From positions 34,480,676 through 34,544,675 of the forward strand of contig OU862915.1 of NCBI GenBank assembly GCA_917880885.1: 64,000 nt of DNA, read 5' to 3'. How positions within the stretch are numbered: the first letter of the stretch is position 1; each line of letters opens with the position of its first letter. This document shows positions 22,596 through 31,944 of this stretch, piece by piece. This DNA is from Limnephilus marmoratus (Eukaryota > Arthropoda > Insecta > Trichoptera > Limnephilidae). The notes below the pieces were generated by a model that was not told the origin of the DNA, ran no database searches, and saw only the letters and a program-made list of their open reading frames with translations. A program made the position numbers and the translations under genes.

Positions 22596-23330
22596 GTCGA
22601 ATTTAATGTTTCAAAGACCCAATTATGTTTGATAACGTCTAAAAGGGATCGAAATGAAAATCTAGTCTCCTTCAACGGAAGCAATCTTCCGAACAGGACC
22701 TCCATCGATATGCTTGGTGTAACTCTAAGTGACCAGCTCAGGTACGGGGGCTCCATCGAAACCATAAGTAAGCCTCTCAGAAACTGGACGTACTGTACAG
22801 GGCCCGCAGATACTTTAACAGTACACAACTGCTAACCATGTACAAATCGCAAGTACGCCCCACGGTCGAATTTGGCAGCCACCTCTGGTCTGGAGCTCCA
22901 AAATACCTAAAAAACCCTTGGCTCCGTGCAGAAACGGGCGGTCCGTTTGATAGATTCTCCCATCTTAACAGATGGACTGCAATCTTTAGAGCATAGGCGT
23001 CAGGTGGGAATGCTGTCCTTGTTCTACCGGTATTACAATGGAAGATGCTCCGAGGAACTAGCGCCATTGATCCCCTTGGCACCGGTGCATAGTCGGGAAA
23101 CAGGCCAAACACGCGCCGAACATATGTACACGGTTGACACTAGTGGCATGAGAACGGGTCGTTTCTATGACTCGTTCTTGAGTTCAACGGCTCGGCTGTG
23201 GAACGATTTGCCGGCCTCTGTGTTTCTACAACATGGGTCTCTTCAAAACCCATGTTCACTCCATCCTTTCATCAAAAAGACCCTCCACACTGCATCTTCA
23301 AATTATTTTCCTCAGGGCCTATGTCATCTA
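22596..23330 (+). pseudogene. Jockey-like LINE, reverse-transcriptase C-terminal fragment
   Basis: Three frames together match the C-terminal half of insect jockey-type ORF2. Frame 1 (to about 22770) has SIDMLGVTLSDQLRYGGSIE. Frame 2 (about 22786-22905) has YRARRYFNSTQLLTMYKSQV and EFGSHLWSGAPKYL. Frame 3 (22923 onward) has VQKRAVRLIDSPILTDGLQS, FYRYYNGRCSEELAPLIP and TARLWNDLPASVF. At least two frameshifts make it dead, and the catalytic FADD part is missing (5' truncated). Its end merges into KKTLHTAS and an R1-like hairpin tail (23278-23330), a notable link between the two families. The intact protein would copy element RNA into DNA at chromosomal nicks. Confidence 0.85.
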
Positions 23331-23600
23331 GCTGCCCGGCGTTGCCCGGGTTTTACGCTGAGTTTTTGGATATCAGTTGTCGGTAATTTTCCTTCAGTTT
23401 TGAATTATTTTTCACGTCAAGTGGGCAAAAATTATGGACGGATGGGAAAAGAGGACAGGGGTTGTTTATCAAAATCTTACGTAAACACCTTATTCTTGTT
23501 TTGAAGGTCAATTGTGCAAAATTTCATCAATATAAAAACAAAACTACAGATTTCCTTAAACACTCACCACAGATACAGACTTCATATTACGAACAGAAGA
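23326..23600 (+). repeat. Dispersed repeat R7, 5' fragment
   Basis: Starts with AGCTGCCCGGCGTTGCCCGG, typical of the left end of R7-like repeats in this window, and includes GTGCAAAATTTCATC near 23515, also seen at 58788 and 58873. It runs on directly from the LINE tail. Class uncertain. Confidence 0.5.
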
Positions 23601-23768
23601 AGATAATTATGATATTAAAATATTATTGAATGAAATAAAAAATAACGTTCACCAACAAAGTTATTGTTTTATTTCTGTTAATTTGTCAAACCGCAAACGG
23701 ACTACTTTCTACCAAAAAAACATAAATTACAAAAACAAAAAACAAAAAAACACCAAAAATATATATTA

Positions 23769-24447
23769 CCAGCTGACCCGACAAACGTTGTTCTGACATA
23801 TAAATGATTTCTAAAGAATATTTTGGTTGTTAAATAAAAAATAACGATTTATGACAGAAAGAGGAATGGAGCGCTGTAGACGATGACCACCGATAAAAAC
23901 CAAAAAAAACACCAACTAAAGTAGGAAAATGAAATAAAGATAATCAATATTAATTTCGAAGAGCAATTGAGTGTACGATAGTCTTTAGCCAACATAAATA
24001 AACTCGATGGTTTGCCCACTCGAGAACATGACGCCGAATGAAATATAAAAAGGACGCGACGCTTCTCGTGAATGTCTTGCGCATATGTAGATGAAAGTTC
24101 TATGAGGCGAACGTAGCGCTGTATCTGTCATTCAACGATTAATTTCGTTCTGTTTGAAATACAAACGACGGCATATAAACATACTAAAATCGAGATTAAA
24201 AAAGGTAGGGTGGGGGTAGGAGGGTTAAAATTTGGGGTTATAGGTATTTTTGATGCCAAGAAAAAAAATATTTTGTCAAAAAATTTTTTTTTTTTTTGAT
24301 AGGGACACCCCAATCACCTAGCGGTATGAAATATACTTTAAAACCTATTCTCACACCTACCAAGCATATACAAAATAATTCATAAAAATCGGTCGAGCCG
24401 TTTCGGAGGAGTGCGACCACAAACACCGTGAGATTTTTATATATAAG
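23769..24447 (+). repeat. Dispersed repeat R7, nearly full copy
   Basis: The left end AGCTGACCCGACAAACGTTG and the right end AAAATCGGTCGAGCCGTTTC, GGAGGAGTGCGACCACAAAC, GAGATTTTTATATATAAGAA are the two characteristic ends of a repeat I recall as common in arthropod genomes. The interior carries a G-rich stretch near 24206-24235 and a T run near 24284-24298. No coding frame is preserved. I cannot assign the superfamily with confidence. Confidence 0.6.
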
Positions 24448-24464
24448 AAAGATTGTCTTTCATT

Positions 24465-24690
24465 TGCCACCACGTTCCAGAGTGGAAGACACTTACAATA
24501 TCACCCTGATGAATAACCACTATTTAGAATCGAAACTTAGCTTGAGATGTCTTTAACCGTGTATGCAGGTGGGGACCCCTCATTTCCCATTTTCCTTTTC
24601 TCCATTTCCTTACTCTCCCCATTACCTTCAGCCTCACAACGTAGCCCAATTAGGGATAACCCCATAGACTCACTAGCTTCAGACGATTGG
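24465..24690 (+). repeat. S1 SINE copy (body only)
   Basis: CGTTCCAGAGTGGAAGACAC, AATATCACCCTGATG, TTTAGAATCGAAAC, GTCTTTAACCGTGT, the C/T-rich block, ACCTTCAGCCTCACAACG and CCCAATTAGGGATAA occur in the S1 order. The tRNA-like head and the final segment are missing. Confidence 0.8.
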
Positions 24691-25109
24691 TAGCTATAAT
24701 ACAGCGTACAAATAAACAAAACAACATTTTCAGGACTTAAAAATTCAACCACCCTTGTTATGTTCCCAGGCGTTAACTTTTGGTATAATTTAAATTTCAC
24801 ACCTCAATTTTGGTTTTTGAATTTCAACACAATTACTGTGTGCCGCATTCTCGGAATTGAGATTGCTCTGAACTCAGGAAACGGAAAATATACGTTGTTT
24901 GTGCCGTTCTGTAGGTTACATTTTATATGTACGTTTGTAAGAATTTTTGTGGGGAAATTGAATAAAACCCGTATAACCAAATGAATTATTAAAATGTTAA
25001 TTTTTTTCCAGTTCATGCTTATATACTCATCCAGATTCCTGTTGGAAGGTACTGAGATGAAACAGAATTCAAAATTAATAGAATATATAGTTTAAACTAC
25101 GTTTATTGT
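24691..25109. other. Unannotated AT-rich DNA
   Basis: Short frames on both strands (24760-24984, 24804-25016) have no domain. Nothing else recognised. Confidence 0.4.
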
Positions 25110-25816
25110 TTAAGAGGGCATTACCAGAGAAAACCAGAAATATGTCATTTTCAAATCAGATTTTAGACGTATTGACTCTTTTCCACAAAAAAATGTAAAA
25201 GGATTTCGAAAGATTGTTCTTTTATCTAGCATTCGCATGTAATAAACTTCGAGAAATTTCTTTAATTTTGAGTATAATAAGGTTATTCCATATGTCGTTG
25301 GCAGATTTGTTAAATTTTCAAAAAAGATTTTGTATTATACCACACCCATTTCAAATAATATAATCAAGCAGTAAAATAAATCAATACATTATCCAGCAAA
25401 CGCATTTTTTAGAATTTTAATTTTAGTTTCAATAAAATCATTTAAAAATATGCACGTACATGTGTTTCTTGACGAAAATTGGTCCATTTGTGTATTTATT
25501 TGCGTACTTACAAACTAATATATTTCAGATTTCTTTAACATTCTTATTAAATTTAGACATTATTGAAAAATGATAAATACTTATAATCAAAAAATAATTA
25601 CAAAAAGTACATTATTTTAATAGTTTTATCATCTCGCCTTTCAGCATTTTTGGATGAAGGTATAAATTAAAGCTAATTTGGATTGAAATAAATTCGATAT
25701 TGAGTTATAATTTAAAAAAGCTGGTACCGAGAATAATTAATCTTTCTGCACGATCGTAAGAACAACTTTCGACGAAATGTGGATTTTCGTCCGCCGGCTG
25801 GTTAAACGCTCTTTAA
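25110..25816 (-). mobile_element. TTAA-flanked element T1, copy B
   Basis: Reverse orientation relative to copy A; TTAA at 25110-25113 and 25813-25816. Begins GAGGGCATTACCAGAGAAA and ends CTGGTTAAACGCTC. It lacks a short stretch near CACGATCGTAAG compared with copy D (the TTGGAACCGCCCTGTA segment), so copies have diverged by small deletions. Non-coding. Confidence 0.8.
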
Positions 25817-25879
25817 AAAACCAACATGTTTCGTAAGCAATGCTAACTTCATATTAAAAATATTTTTTGATAATTTAAA

Positions 25880-26350
25880 TATAAAGATTTTATATATATT
25901 ATAATTTTTTTTAAATAACCCGTTTTTGAACTTGTTTCCTTGTAATTTATCCCCTACTAGCTGGTTCCCGGCATGCGTTGCTACGTCATTTAATAAATAA
26001 ATAGTTTCTCCCTGCGTGACCTTTCCCACTCGACCCGTTCCCCTTCCGCCTCCCCTTCCTCTCCGGCTCCTTCCCCTCTCGCGTTTCCACTTTTATTCCT
26101 CCACCTTCCCTCTCCCCACTCCTCTCCCCCTCTTCCCCCGTCCCGCGAACCCCCCTCCCGAGGTCCTCCCCTCGCCCAGGTTCCCTCCCCCCTCCCGCAT
26201 TTCATGCATTCATTCTCTGTACATTCAGTTTTCAAATAGCTCGCGTGCCACTTTTGATAATTTATATTCAATGATTTTATAAATTAACAAAAAATATTTT
26301 TAAATGAGCCGTTATTAAACTTGTTTCCTTTGTAAATTATGCCTTATTAC
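25880..26350 (+). repeat. Pyrimidine-rich dispersed repeat R3, copy 2
   Basis: TAGCTGGTTCCCGGCATGCG then CATTTAATAAATAAATAG, the C/T tract, CCCGCGAACCCCCCTCCCGAG, CATTCAGTTTTCAAATAGC and CGCGTGCCAC parallel the copy at 4106-4500. The copy is bracketed by related AT-rich segments: CCCGTTTTTGAACTTGTTTC near 25919 and GCCGTTATTAAACTTGTTTC near 26307, suggesting a direct repeat around the core. Open frames in both directions are composition artefacts. Confidence 0.7.
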
Positions 26351-26399
26351 ATTGACAGCTTTAAGTCTATCTCTATTGTTGTAATTATTTTCATCATAA

Positions 26400-26461
26400 G
26401 GGCAGATATGTGTGGTCACAAATCTGCCCTGATGATGGACCCTGTAACGCTGTCCGAAACG
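26400..26461 (+). ncRNA. Hammerhead-ribozyme-like core motif, copy 1
   Basis: A hairpin (GGGCAGAT at 26400-26407 with ATCTGCCC at 26422-26429) leads straight into CTGATGA (26429-26435), a second stem (GGAC / GTCC), then GAAAC (26456-26460). CUGANGA, stem II and GAAA are the conserved hammerhead core. I cannot see a proper cleavage dinucleotide or a closing stem, so activity is doubtful. Hammerhead motifs are known in Penelope-like and other retroelements; here the context is only repeat-rich DNA just 5' of a LINE. Confidence 0.3.
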
Positions 26462-26640
26462 ATAACTAAAGAAGGAGGTAATGCAACACGGCACTACACC
26501 CCCAAAAACAAATAACGAACATTATTTTCAACTGAAAATAAATAAGGTCATCCCGGCTGTTTATTTGTTGCACTTCGCAATCGAATGGGCAGTCATAATA
26601 ATTATTTTGTTGTTTTGGCATTGGAATTCTGTCACATGGA

Positions 26641-28584
26641 TTTTTGATGATCAAATAATAAAAATTTATAAAAAATACAGAAACATATGTAATAATCTCA
26701 TTAAAATCACTAAAGAAAACTACTACAAAGACAAACTGTCCAGAGCCGGCAATAATAACAAAAAAATTTGGCAAATTATCAAAGAAATATCTGACACTGA
26801 CCACCCAACACCATCAATTACTAAACTAAATATAAACGGACAAGACACTTCCCTAAAAGACCACCCTGATAGTGTGATCAATCACATAAATGAATATTTT
26901 TGTAATATCGGCAAAAATTTAGCATCACAAATTCTAAATGAGACTTCAACCAATGAAAATGTTCTTGCTGACAAAATCAATAAACCTGCTGGTAAAACAA
27001 ATAACATACTCATATTAAACCCCACTAACTCTGCTGAAATTTCGCAAACTATTAAACAATTAAAGCCCTCTAATTCATGTAATCACGATAAAACATCCTC
27101 AAACATACTCAAAACAATTGAACCTTTTATAAACAAACCACTGGTACATATCATTAATCTCAGTCTCAACAAAGGTGTATTTCCAAATAAACTCAAACTT
27201 GCATTAGTTCAACCAATTTTTAAGACTGGAACCCCTACAAACATAACAAACTATAGACCTATTTCTATATTATCATCACTATCCAAAATTATGGAAAAAA
27301 TTGTGAAAAAAAGACTTATCGACCATCTTACAAAATACAACATACTATCGTCAAACCAGTTTGGCTTCAGGGAAGGGCTAAGCGGCCATTTTAGAACTAA
27401 CATCTCATATAACGCAAGCCCTAGATAATGGTGATAAATGTTTGGCAATATTTCTGGACTTAGCTAAGGCATTTGACACAGTCTCTCGTCCAATCCTTCT
27501 AGCTAAGCTACGGCAAATCGGTATACAAAGTAAGGCATTTGAATGGTTCAAATCATACCTAACAGATAGAAAGCAATGTGTTAAGTTACCATCACTTAAA
27601 TCATCCCATCCAACCAGAATCAACTTTGGTGTACCACAGGGAAGTGTACTCGGTCCCATACTTTTTCTCATATACATTAATGACTTATGTAGATTACAAA
27701 TTGATGGCAATATAATCACTTTTGCCGATGATACTGCCCTAGTACTAAAAAGTAAAACATGGGAAGAGACATTTCGTAGAGCGGAACTAATACTGCAAAA
27801 TATCAAACAATGGCTGGATGATAATCTACTTACGTTAAACATATCTAAAACGAAATATCTAACATTTAGCCTCAATAACCCAAGTCAACCCTCAATTAAT
27901 CATTTACTAAAAATACATTCCTGTAAAAATCTCGTTAGATGTATGTGCACTCCACTGGAACGAGTAGATTCCATTAAATACTTGGGGGTAATAATTGATA
28001 ACAAACTTCGGTGGGAAAACCATGTAATTAATGTCACAAACCGTATACGGAAACTGGCATACATCTTCAGAGCATTACGAAACATATTAAACAAAAATAC
28101 ACTAAAAACAGTTTACTTTTCTCTATGTCAATCAGTTATATCTTACGGTATAATTGTCTGAGGAGGATGCTCTAAAACAATATTAGACCCGTTAATAAAA
28201 GCTCAAAAACTTATAATACGGACTATTTACAAAGTACATTACATACACCCCACGAAGGAATTATTTAGTGACCTCCAAGTACTTAATATAAAATCCTTGT
28301 ATGTCAATTACATATCTTCCTATTTTAAATTTAAATTTATAAAAAAAAATATTTGTGAATCAAACTACAGTACAAGATATTCCAAACAATCCAACTTCAT
28401 TATTCCAAAAACAAAAACCTCAATGGCCCAGTCACAGTTTAACTTCCTTGCCCCGAAAATCTTTAATAACTTACCAACTGAAATAAAGACGATAGACCAA
28501 TATCATACTTTCAGGAAAGCGATTAGGAATTTTTTTATGAGTGAAAGTTACAGTGCCAGTGGCCTGCTTCTCGTTCTCAGATAG
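26641..28584 (+). pseudogene. LINE ORF2 reverse transcriptase, one frameshift and one nonsense codon
   Basis: The first part (26641 to about 27385) has KKIWQIIKEIS, then NYRPISILSSLSKIMEK and SSNQFGFREG (reverse transcriptase motifs 1-2). A small deletion near 27375-27390 shifts the frame. The second part carries LAIFLDLAKAFDTV, GVPQGSVLGPILFLIYIND and the catalytic FADDT near 27720, then LDDNLLTLNISKTKYL and LGVIIDNKLRWENHV. TGA at 28159-28161 stands where the family normally has Trp (IIV-stop-GGCS); reading continues in frame to 28584 with FNFLAPKIFNNLPTEIK. The plus-strand frame upstream of 26641 (from 26481) is not LINE. Endonuclease and ORF1 are absent. Confidence 0.9.
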
Positions 28585-28596
28585 AACAACTGTCTA

Positions 28597-28940
28597 TATA
28601 TTTTTATATGTTATGTATGTATGTATATATGTATATGTATGTGTATATATATATGTGTGCGTGTATGTATATACATGTATATATGTATACACATATATAT
28701 ATGTATGTGTGTGTATTCATGTAAGTAGGTGCGCATATGGGTATGTATATGTATGTTTATACCTGTACGATTACAGATATGTGCACGTGTGTATAATATG
28801 TATGTGTGCACCGTATACGCTGTGCTTGCATGCACACATATTGAAAAAAAAAAAAAGCTATGTACGTATGCTTATGTCTGTATAGATGTGTACACCTACG
28901 TATATATTGTGTGCTTGCATGTACCCATGTTTAAAAAAGT
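28597..28940. repeat. (TATG/TA)n-rich microsatellite in LINE 3' region
   Basis: Degenerate TATG, TGTA and TA repeats alternate over about 340 bp, with an A run near 28843-28855. The TRYRYR pattern explains the long Tyr/Val/Cys or His/Ile/Thr open frames on both strands, which are not genes. Confidence 0.85.
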
Positions 28941-29228
28941 TATATGTTCATTCTTTTAACCTAATACTAATTTACTTCTTTTACCCTTTCTATTTTCTAC
29001 TTTTTATTTTTATTTTAGTATAATGTTTTAAATTTTTAGCATCATTTATCTAGATCCATTTATTATGTTCACACTAGAATTCATATTTCATACAAAGTAA
29101 CAATACTCCATTGGTCACCATGAAACAGGCAGCCGCCTAGTATGGCGATCTAATATATCTTCTTCTTGTAAAAAAAAATGTGTTAATTATGTATCATGTG
29201 TTTTATAAATAAATAAATAAAAATAAAA

Positions 29229-29820
29229 CATTTAAAAAACCTTAGGTACGAGTATGTCATTATGGTTTTAAATGTTATCAAAATGAAAACATAACTGTAA
29301 ACATGGTTTTGTATTTCATGACTTATCCAGTAAAAACGGGAGCCTAAAATGAATTAAATTTGATAATTTTCTCACAGATCCCAACGTTTATTGCTCAAAT
29401 AATTAACTTCGAAGAATCGAAAATTAGTTCAAAAACATTAAGCGTGAGAGCCTCTTTTTGCCGATGTTTCATTTTGAAAATTGTGAAAGGCCTATATAAT
29501 ACCAACTTTTGCAAATTAGACAAAAATTGAAAATTCCATTTATTGTAAGAGACAAACAGCTTACATATACGAGTACCTAAAATTCAGAGATTAGACAAAA
29601 ACATTAAAATTGACAATTAGATTTTTATTATTTCAGTATACTTAACTTAATATATTATATATGTAAAATTCTCATGTAAAATTTGCTTTGTGATGGAATT
29701 TTATCGCAGAGGAATATAGGATAAGGATAGGAGATACTTCGGATACATTCCACACTCTTGTATTAATTTTCGTTGTACGCTTTTCTTCTATTTGACATTT
29801 CTGAAGTGTCTCGCAAAAAT
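29229..29820. other. Unannotated AT-rich DNA
   Basis: No gene or repeat recognised. Confidence 0.4.
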
Positions 29821-29932
29821 GTCTTCTTCTTCTTCAATGGCCCATTTCAAGCCTTGGCCTCCTTCAAGATAAGCCTCCACCGCCCCCTGTCCTTGGCCAT
29901 CGTCTTCCAATATGCATGGAGTAGTCCGCTAA
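29821..29932 (-). repeat. Short retroposon fragment with (GAA)n tail
   Basis: Plus strand begins TCTTCTTCTTCTTCAATGGC, followed by GCCTTGGCCTCCTTCAAGAT and CTGTCCTTGGCCATCGTCTT. Read on the minus strand it ends in (GAA)n. I recall similar segments as dispersed in insect genomes; no class assigned. Confidence 0.4.
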
Positions 29933-29949
29933 AAATGTCTGTGTTTTGA

Positions 29950-30342
29950 AATTTTTTGTTATATTGCGCACGTATCCGGGAATGTTTTTTTTTCTATTGT
30001 TGGTTCCATACGCGGGCAAATGAAATAAAATGGATTGTCGTGTTGATCTTGACGGAACATGAATTTTATCAAGTTGGTAAGCTCTGGTGAGTCCAGGTCA
30101 TTATTCAGAATTCTAAATAACAATTTTTTATAAAAAATAAGACGTGGGGAACGCGTGAGAAAGGACACAGGAGAGGCGGGGGGTGAGGGAGGGGCAGAGG
30201 GAGGGATTTCAAAGGATACATAGTATAAGTAGGGCGAAGCAGATGTATGTGGTCTACTCACGGGCCGGAAGACCTTCTGATTTGCACCAGACGGAAAAAA
30301 ATGTTTATTCGAAAGAAGTTTAATAAACGATAAATTCATCAA
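29950..30342 (-). pseudogene. Possible LINE ORF2 C-terminal remnant
   Basis: The minus-strand frame carries RLIFYKKLLFRILNNDLDSP, ELTNLIKFMFRQ and NPFYFICPRMEPTIEK, which resembles the loosely conserved tail after the reverse transcriptase of jockey/I-type LINEs (leucine-rich stretch, DxPEL, NPFY). The first about 60 codons are Ser/Pro-rich and unlike that family. The match is by eye and weak. Confidence 0.35.
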
Positions 30343-30462
30343 ATAATGTCAAGCATCATTATTCATCAAACTACTGGGTGTGGTCAATTTAGTACCTACA
30401 ATCACTAGGCATATGGACCAATTTCAATGTCACCATTCACAGACGAACTTGCCAATTCCTCG

Positions 30463-31185
30463 TTAAGAGCGTTTAACCAGCCAGCGGACGAAAATCCACA
30501 TTTAGTCGAAAGTTGTTCTTACGATCGTGCAAGGTGGTTACAATGAGAAAGATTAATTATTCTCCGTACCAGCTTTTTTAAATTATAACTCAATATCGAA
30601 TTTATTTCAATCCAAATTAGCTTTAATTTATACCTTCATCCAAAAATGCTGAAAGGCGTGATGATAAAACTATTAAAATAATGTACTTTTTGTAATTATT
30701 TTTTTGATTATAAGTATTTATCATTTTTCAATAATGTCTAAATTTAATAAGAATGTTAAAAAAAATCTGAAATATGTTAGTTTGTAATTGCGCAGATAAA
30801 TACACAAATGGACCAATTTTTGTCAAGAAACACATGTACGTATATATTTTTTAATGATTTTATTGAAACTAAAATTAAAATTCTAAAACATGCTTTTGCT
30901 AGATAATATATTGATTCATTTTACTGCATGATTATATTATTTGAAATGGGTGTGGTATAATACAAAATCTTTTTTGAAAATTTAACAAATCTGCCAACGA
31001 CCTATGGAATAACCTTATTATACTAAAAATTAAAAAAATTTCTCAAAATTTATTACATGCGAATGCTAGATAAAAGAACAATCTTTCGAAATCCATTTAT
31101 AATTTTTTGTGGAAAAGAGTCAATACGTCTAAAATCTGATTTGAAAATGACATATTTCTGGTTTTCTCTGGTAATGCCCTCTTAA
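30463..31185 (+). mobile_element. TTAA-flanked element T1, copy C
   Basis: Same orientation as copy A, with TTAA at 30463-30466 and 31182-31185. Left end GAGCGTTTAACCAGCC, right end read inward GAGGGCATTACCAGAG. Internal landmarks match copy A closely, including AAATGGACCAATTTT and GGTGTGGTATAATAC. Non-coding. Confidence 0.85.
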
Positions 31186-31944
31186 AGTAAAAAATATACG
31201 AATGATATTGACATTTTTAACTCTCCCGCAGTCAACTGCGGCCGAAGGTAGACCCCAAAATCACTATCTTTCTTATATTTACCTAAATACATGAAATATA
31301 TTTTTTATATAGATATTATTATTAAAGTATACATCGGGATTAAAAAGCACGTATTCCCAATTACGTCATTTGCGGTAATCTCAAGTGACCTCCCAGGTAC
31401 CTAAGTATTGTCCTTTATATTTTCTGCCTGTACAGGTTATAAATAAAACAATAACAGCCTTACAAAAAAAAACCACAGCGCGACCGATTAACTGTGTTAT
31501 TGCAATAACATGAATAAACCCCGTATACACTAAAACACATTTTATTACCAATAACGTTTCTTACGTGGTGACGCTGTTAAAACGCATTGAAGATTTGACG
31601 ACGTTGTATATGGTTTTAATTCACTAGGAAACAATGTTGTTTTAATTTTTCTCCGCAAGGGGCATTATTGGCGCGCCTATGCATTAGTTCTTCGGTCCGC
31701 GATGACAAAACAGCTCGGTGTGTTTTATGGCGGGATATCGAAAATTTTGTGATTTTACTTAATAATTTCTATTGTAGTGACGAATTTACTCCTCTGTTCA
31801 CATAATTGATATATTTACCATGTTATTTGTGTGGTTTACATCAGTTTAATCAAGTTGTTGTACAAACGCCGTACTTTCAAAGTTGAACTGTCAGAATATT
31901 GTTTTATAATAGTGTAATGGTCCGCCACCCTTGGCTTTTGACAC
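31186..31944. other. Unannotated DNA; contains a primer-binding-site-like motif at its end
   Basis: No coding frame. On the minus strand the last bases, TGGTGTCAAAAGCC (31927-31940), lie 2 bp beyond an LTR-like terminus at 31945 and resemble a retrotransposon primer-binding site (TGGTGTC start). Confidence 0.4.

Larger units (their letters stand above)
26641..29228 (+). mobile_element. Non-LTR retrotransposon (LINE), 5' truncated
   Basis: The best preserved mobile element in the window. It begins abruptly inside ORF2 (no endonuclease seen), continues through the reverse transcriptase to 28584, has a 3' region with a TATG-type microsatellite, and ends in (AAAT)n-like sequence near 29205-29228. 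5' truncation and an A-rich end are normal for LINE insertions. I could not find a clear target duplication. Sequence style points to the jockey/CR1 group, but the exact clade is uncertain. Confidence 0.85.

Noticed and set aside
23326..24447. Assignment of R7 to a named superfamily such as Penelope
   Set aside because: The two ends are familiar from arthropod genomes, but no coding remnant is visible here to support a name.
26481..26640. N-terminal extension of the LINE frame with a hydrophobic stretch
   Set aside because: It lies upstream of the truncation point, has no similarity to LINE protein, and is open only by chance joining to the ORF2 frame.
28541..28959. Tyr/Val/Cys-rich plus frame and His/Ile/Thr-rich minus frames
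   Set aside because: They arise from the TATG/TA microsatellite in the LINE 3' region.
29950..30342. Confident LINE protein
   Set aside because: Resemblance to the LINE C-terminal tail is limited to scattered residues, so it is listed only as a low-confidence remnant.
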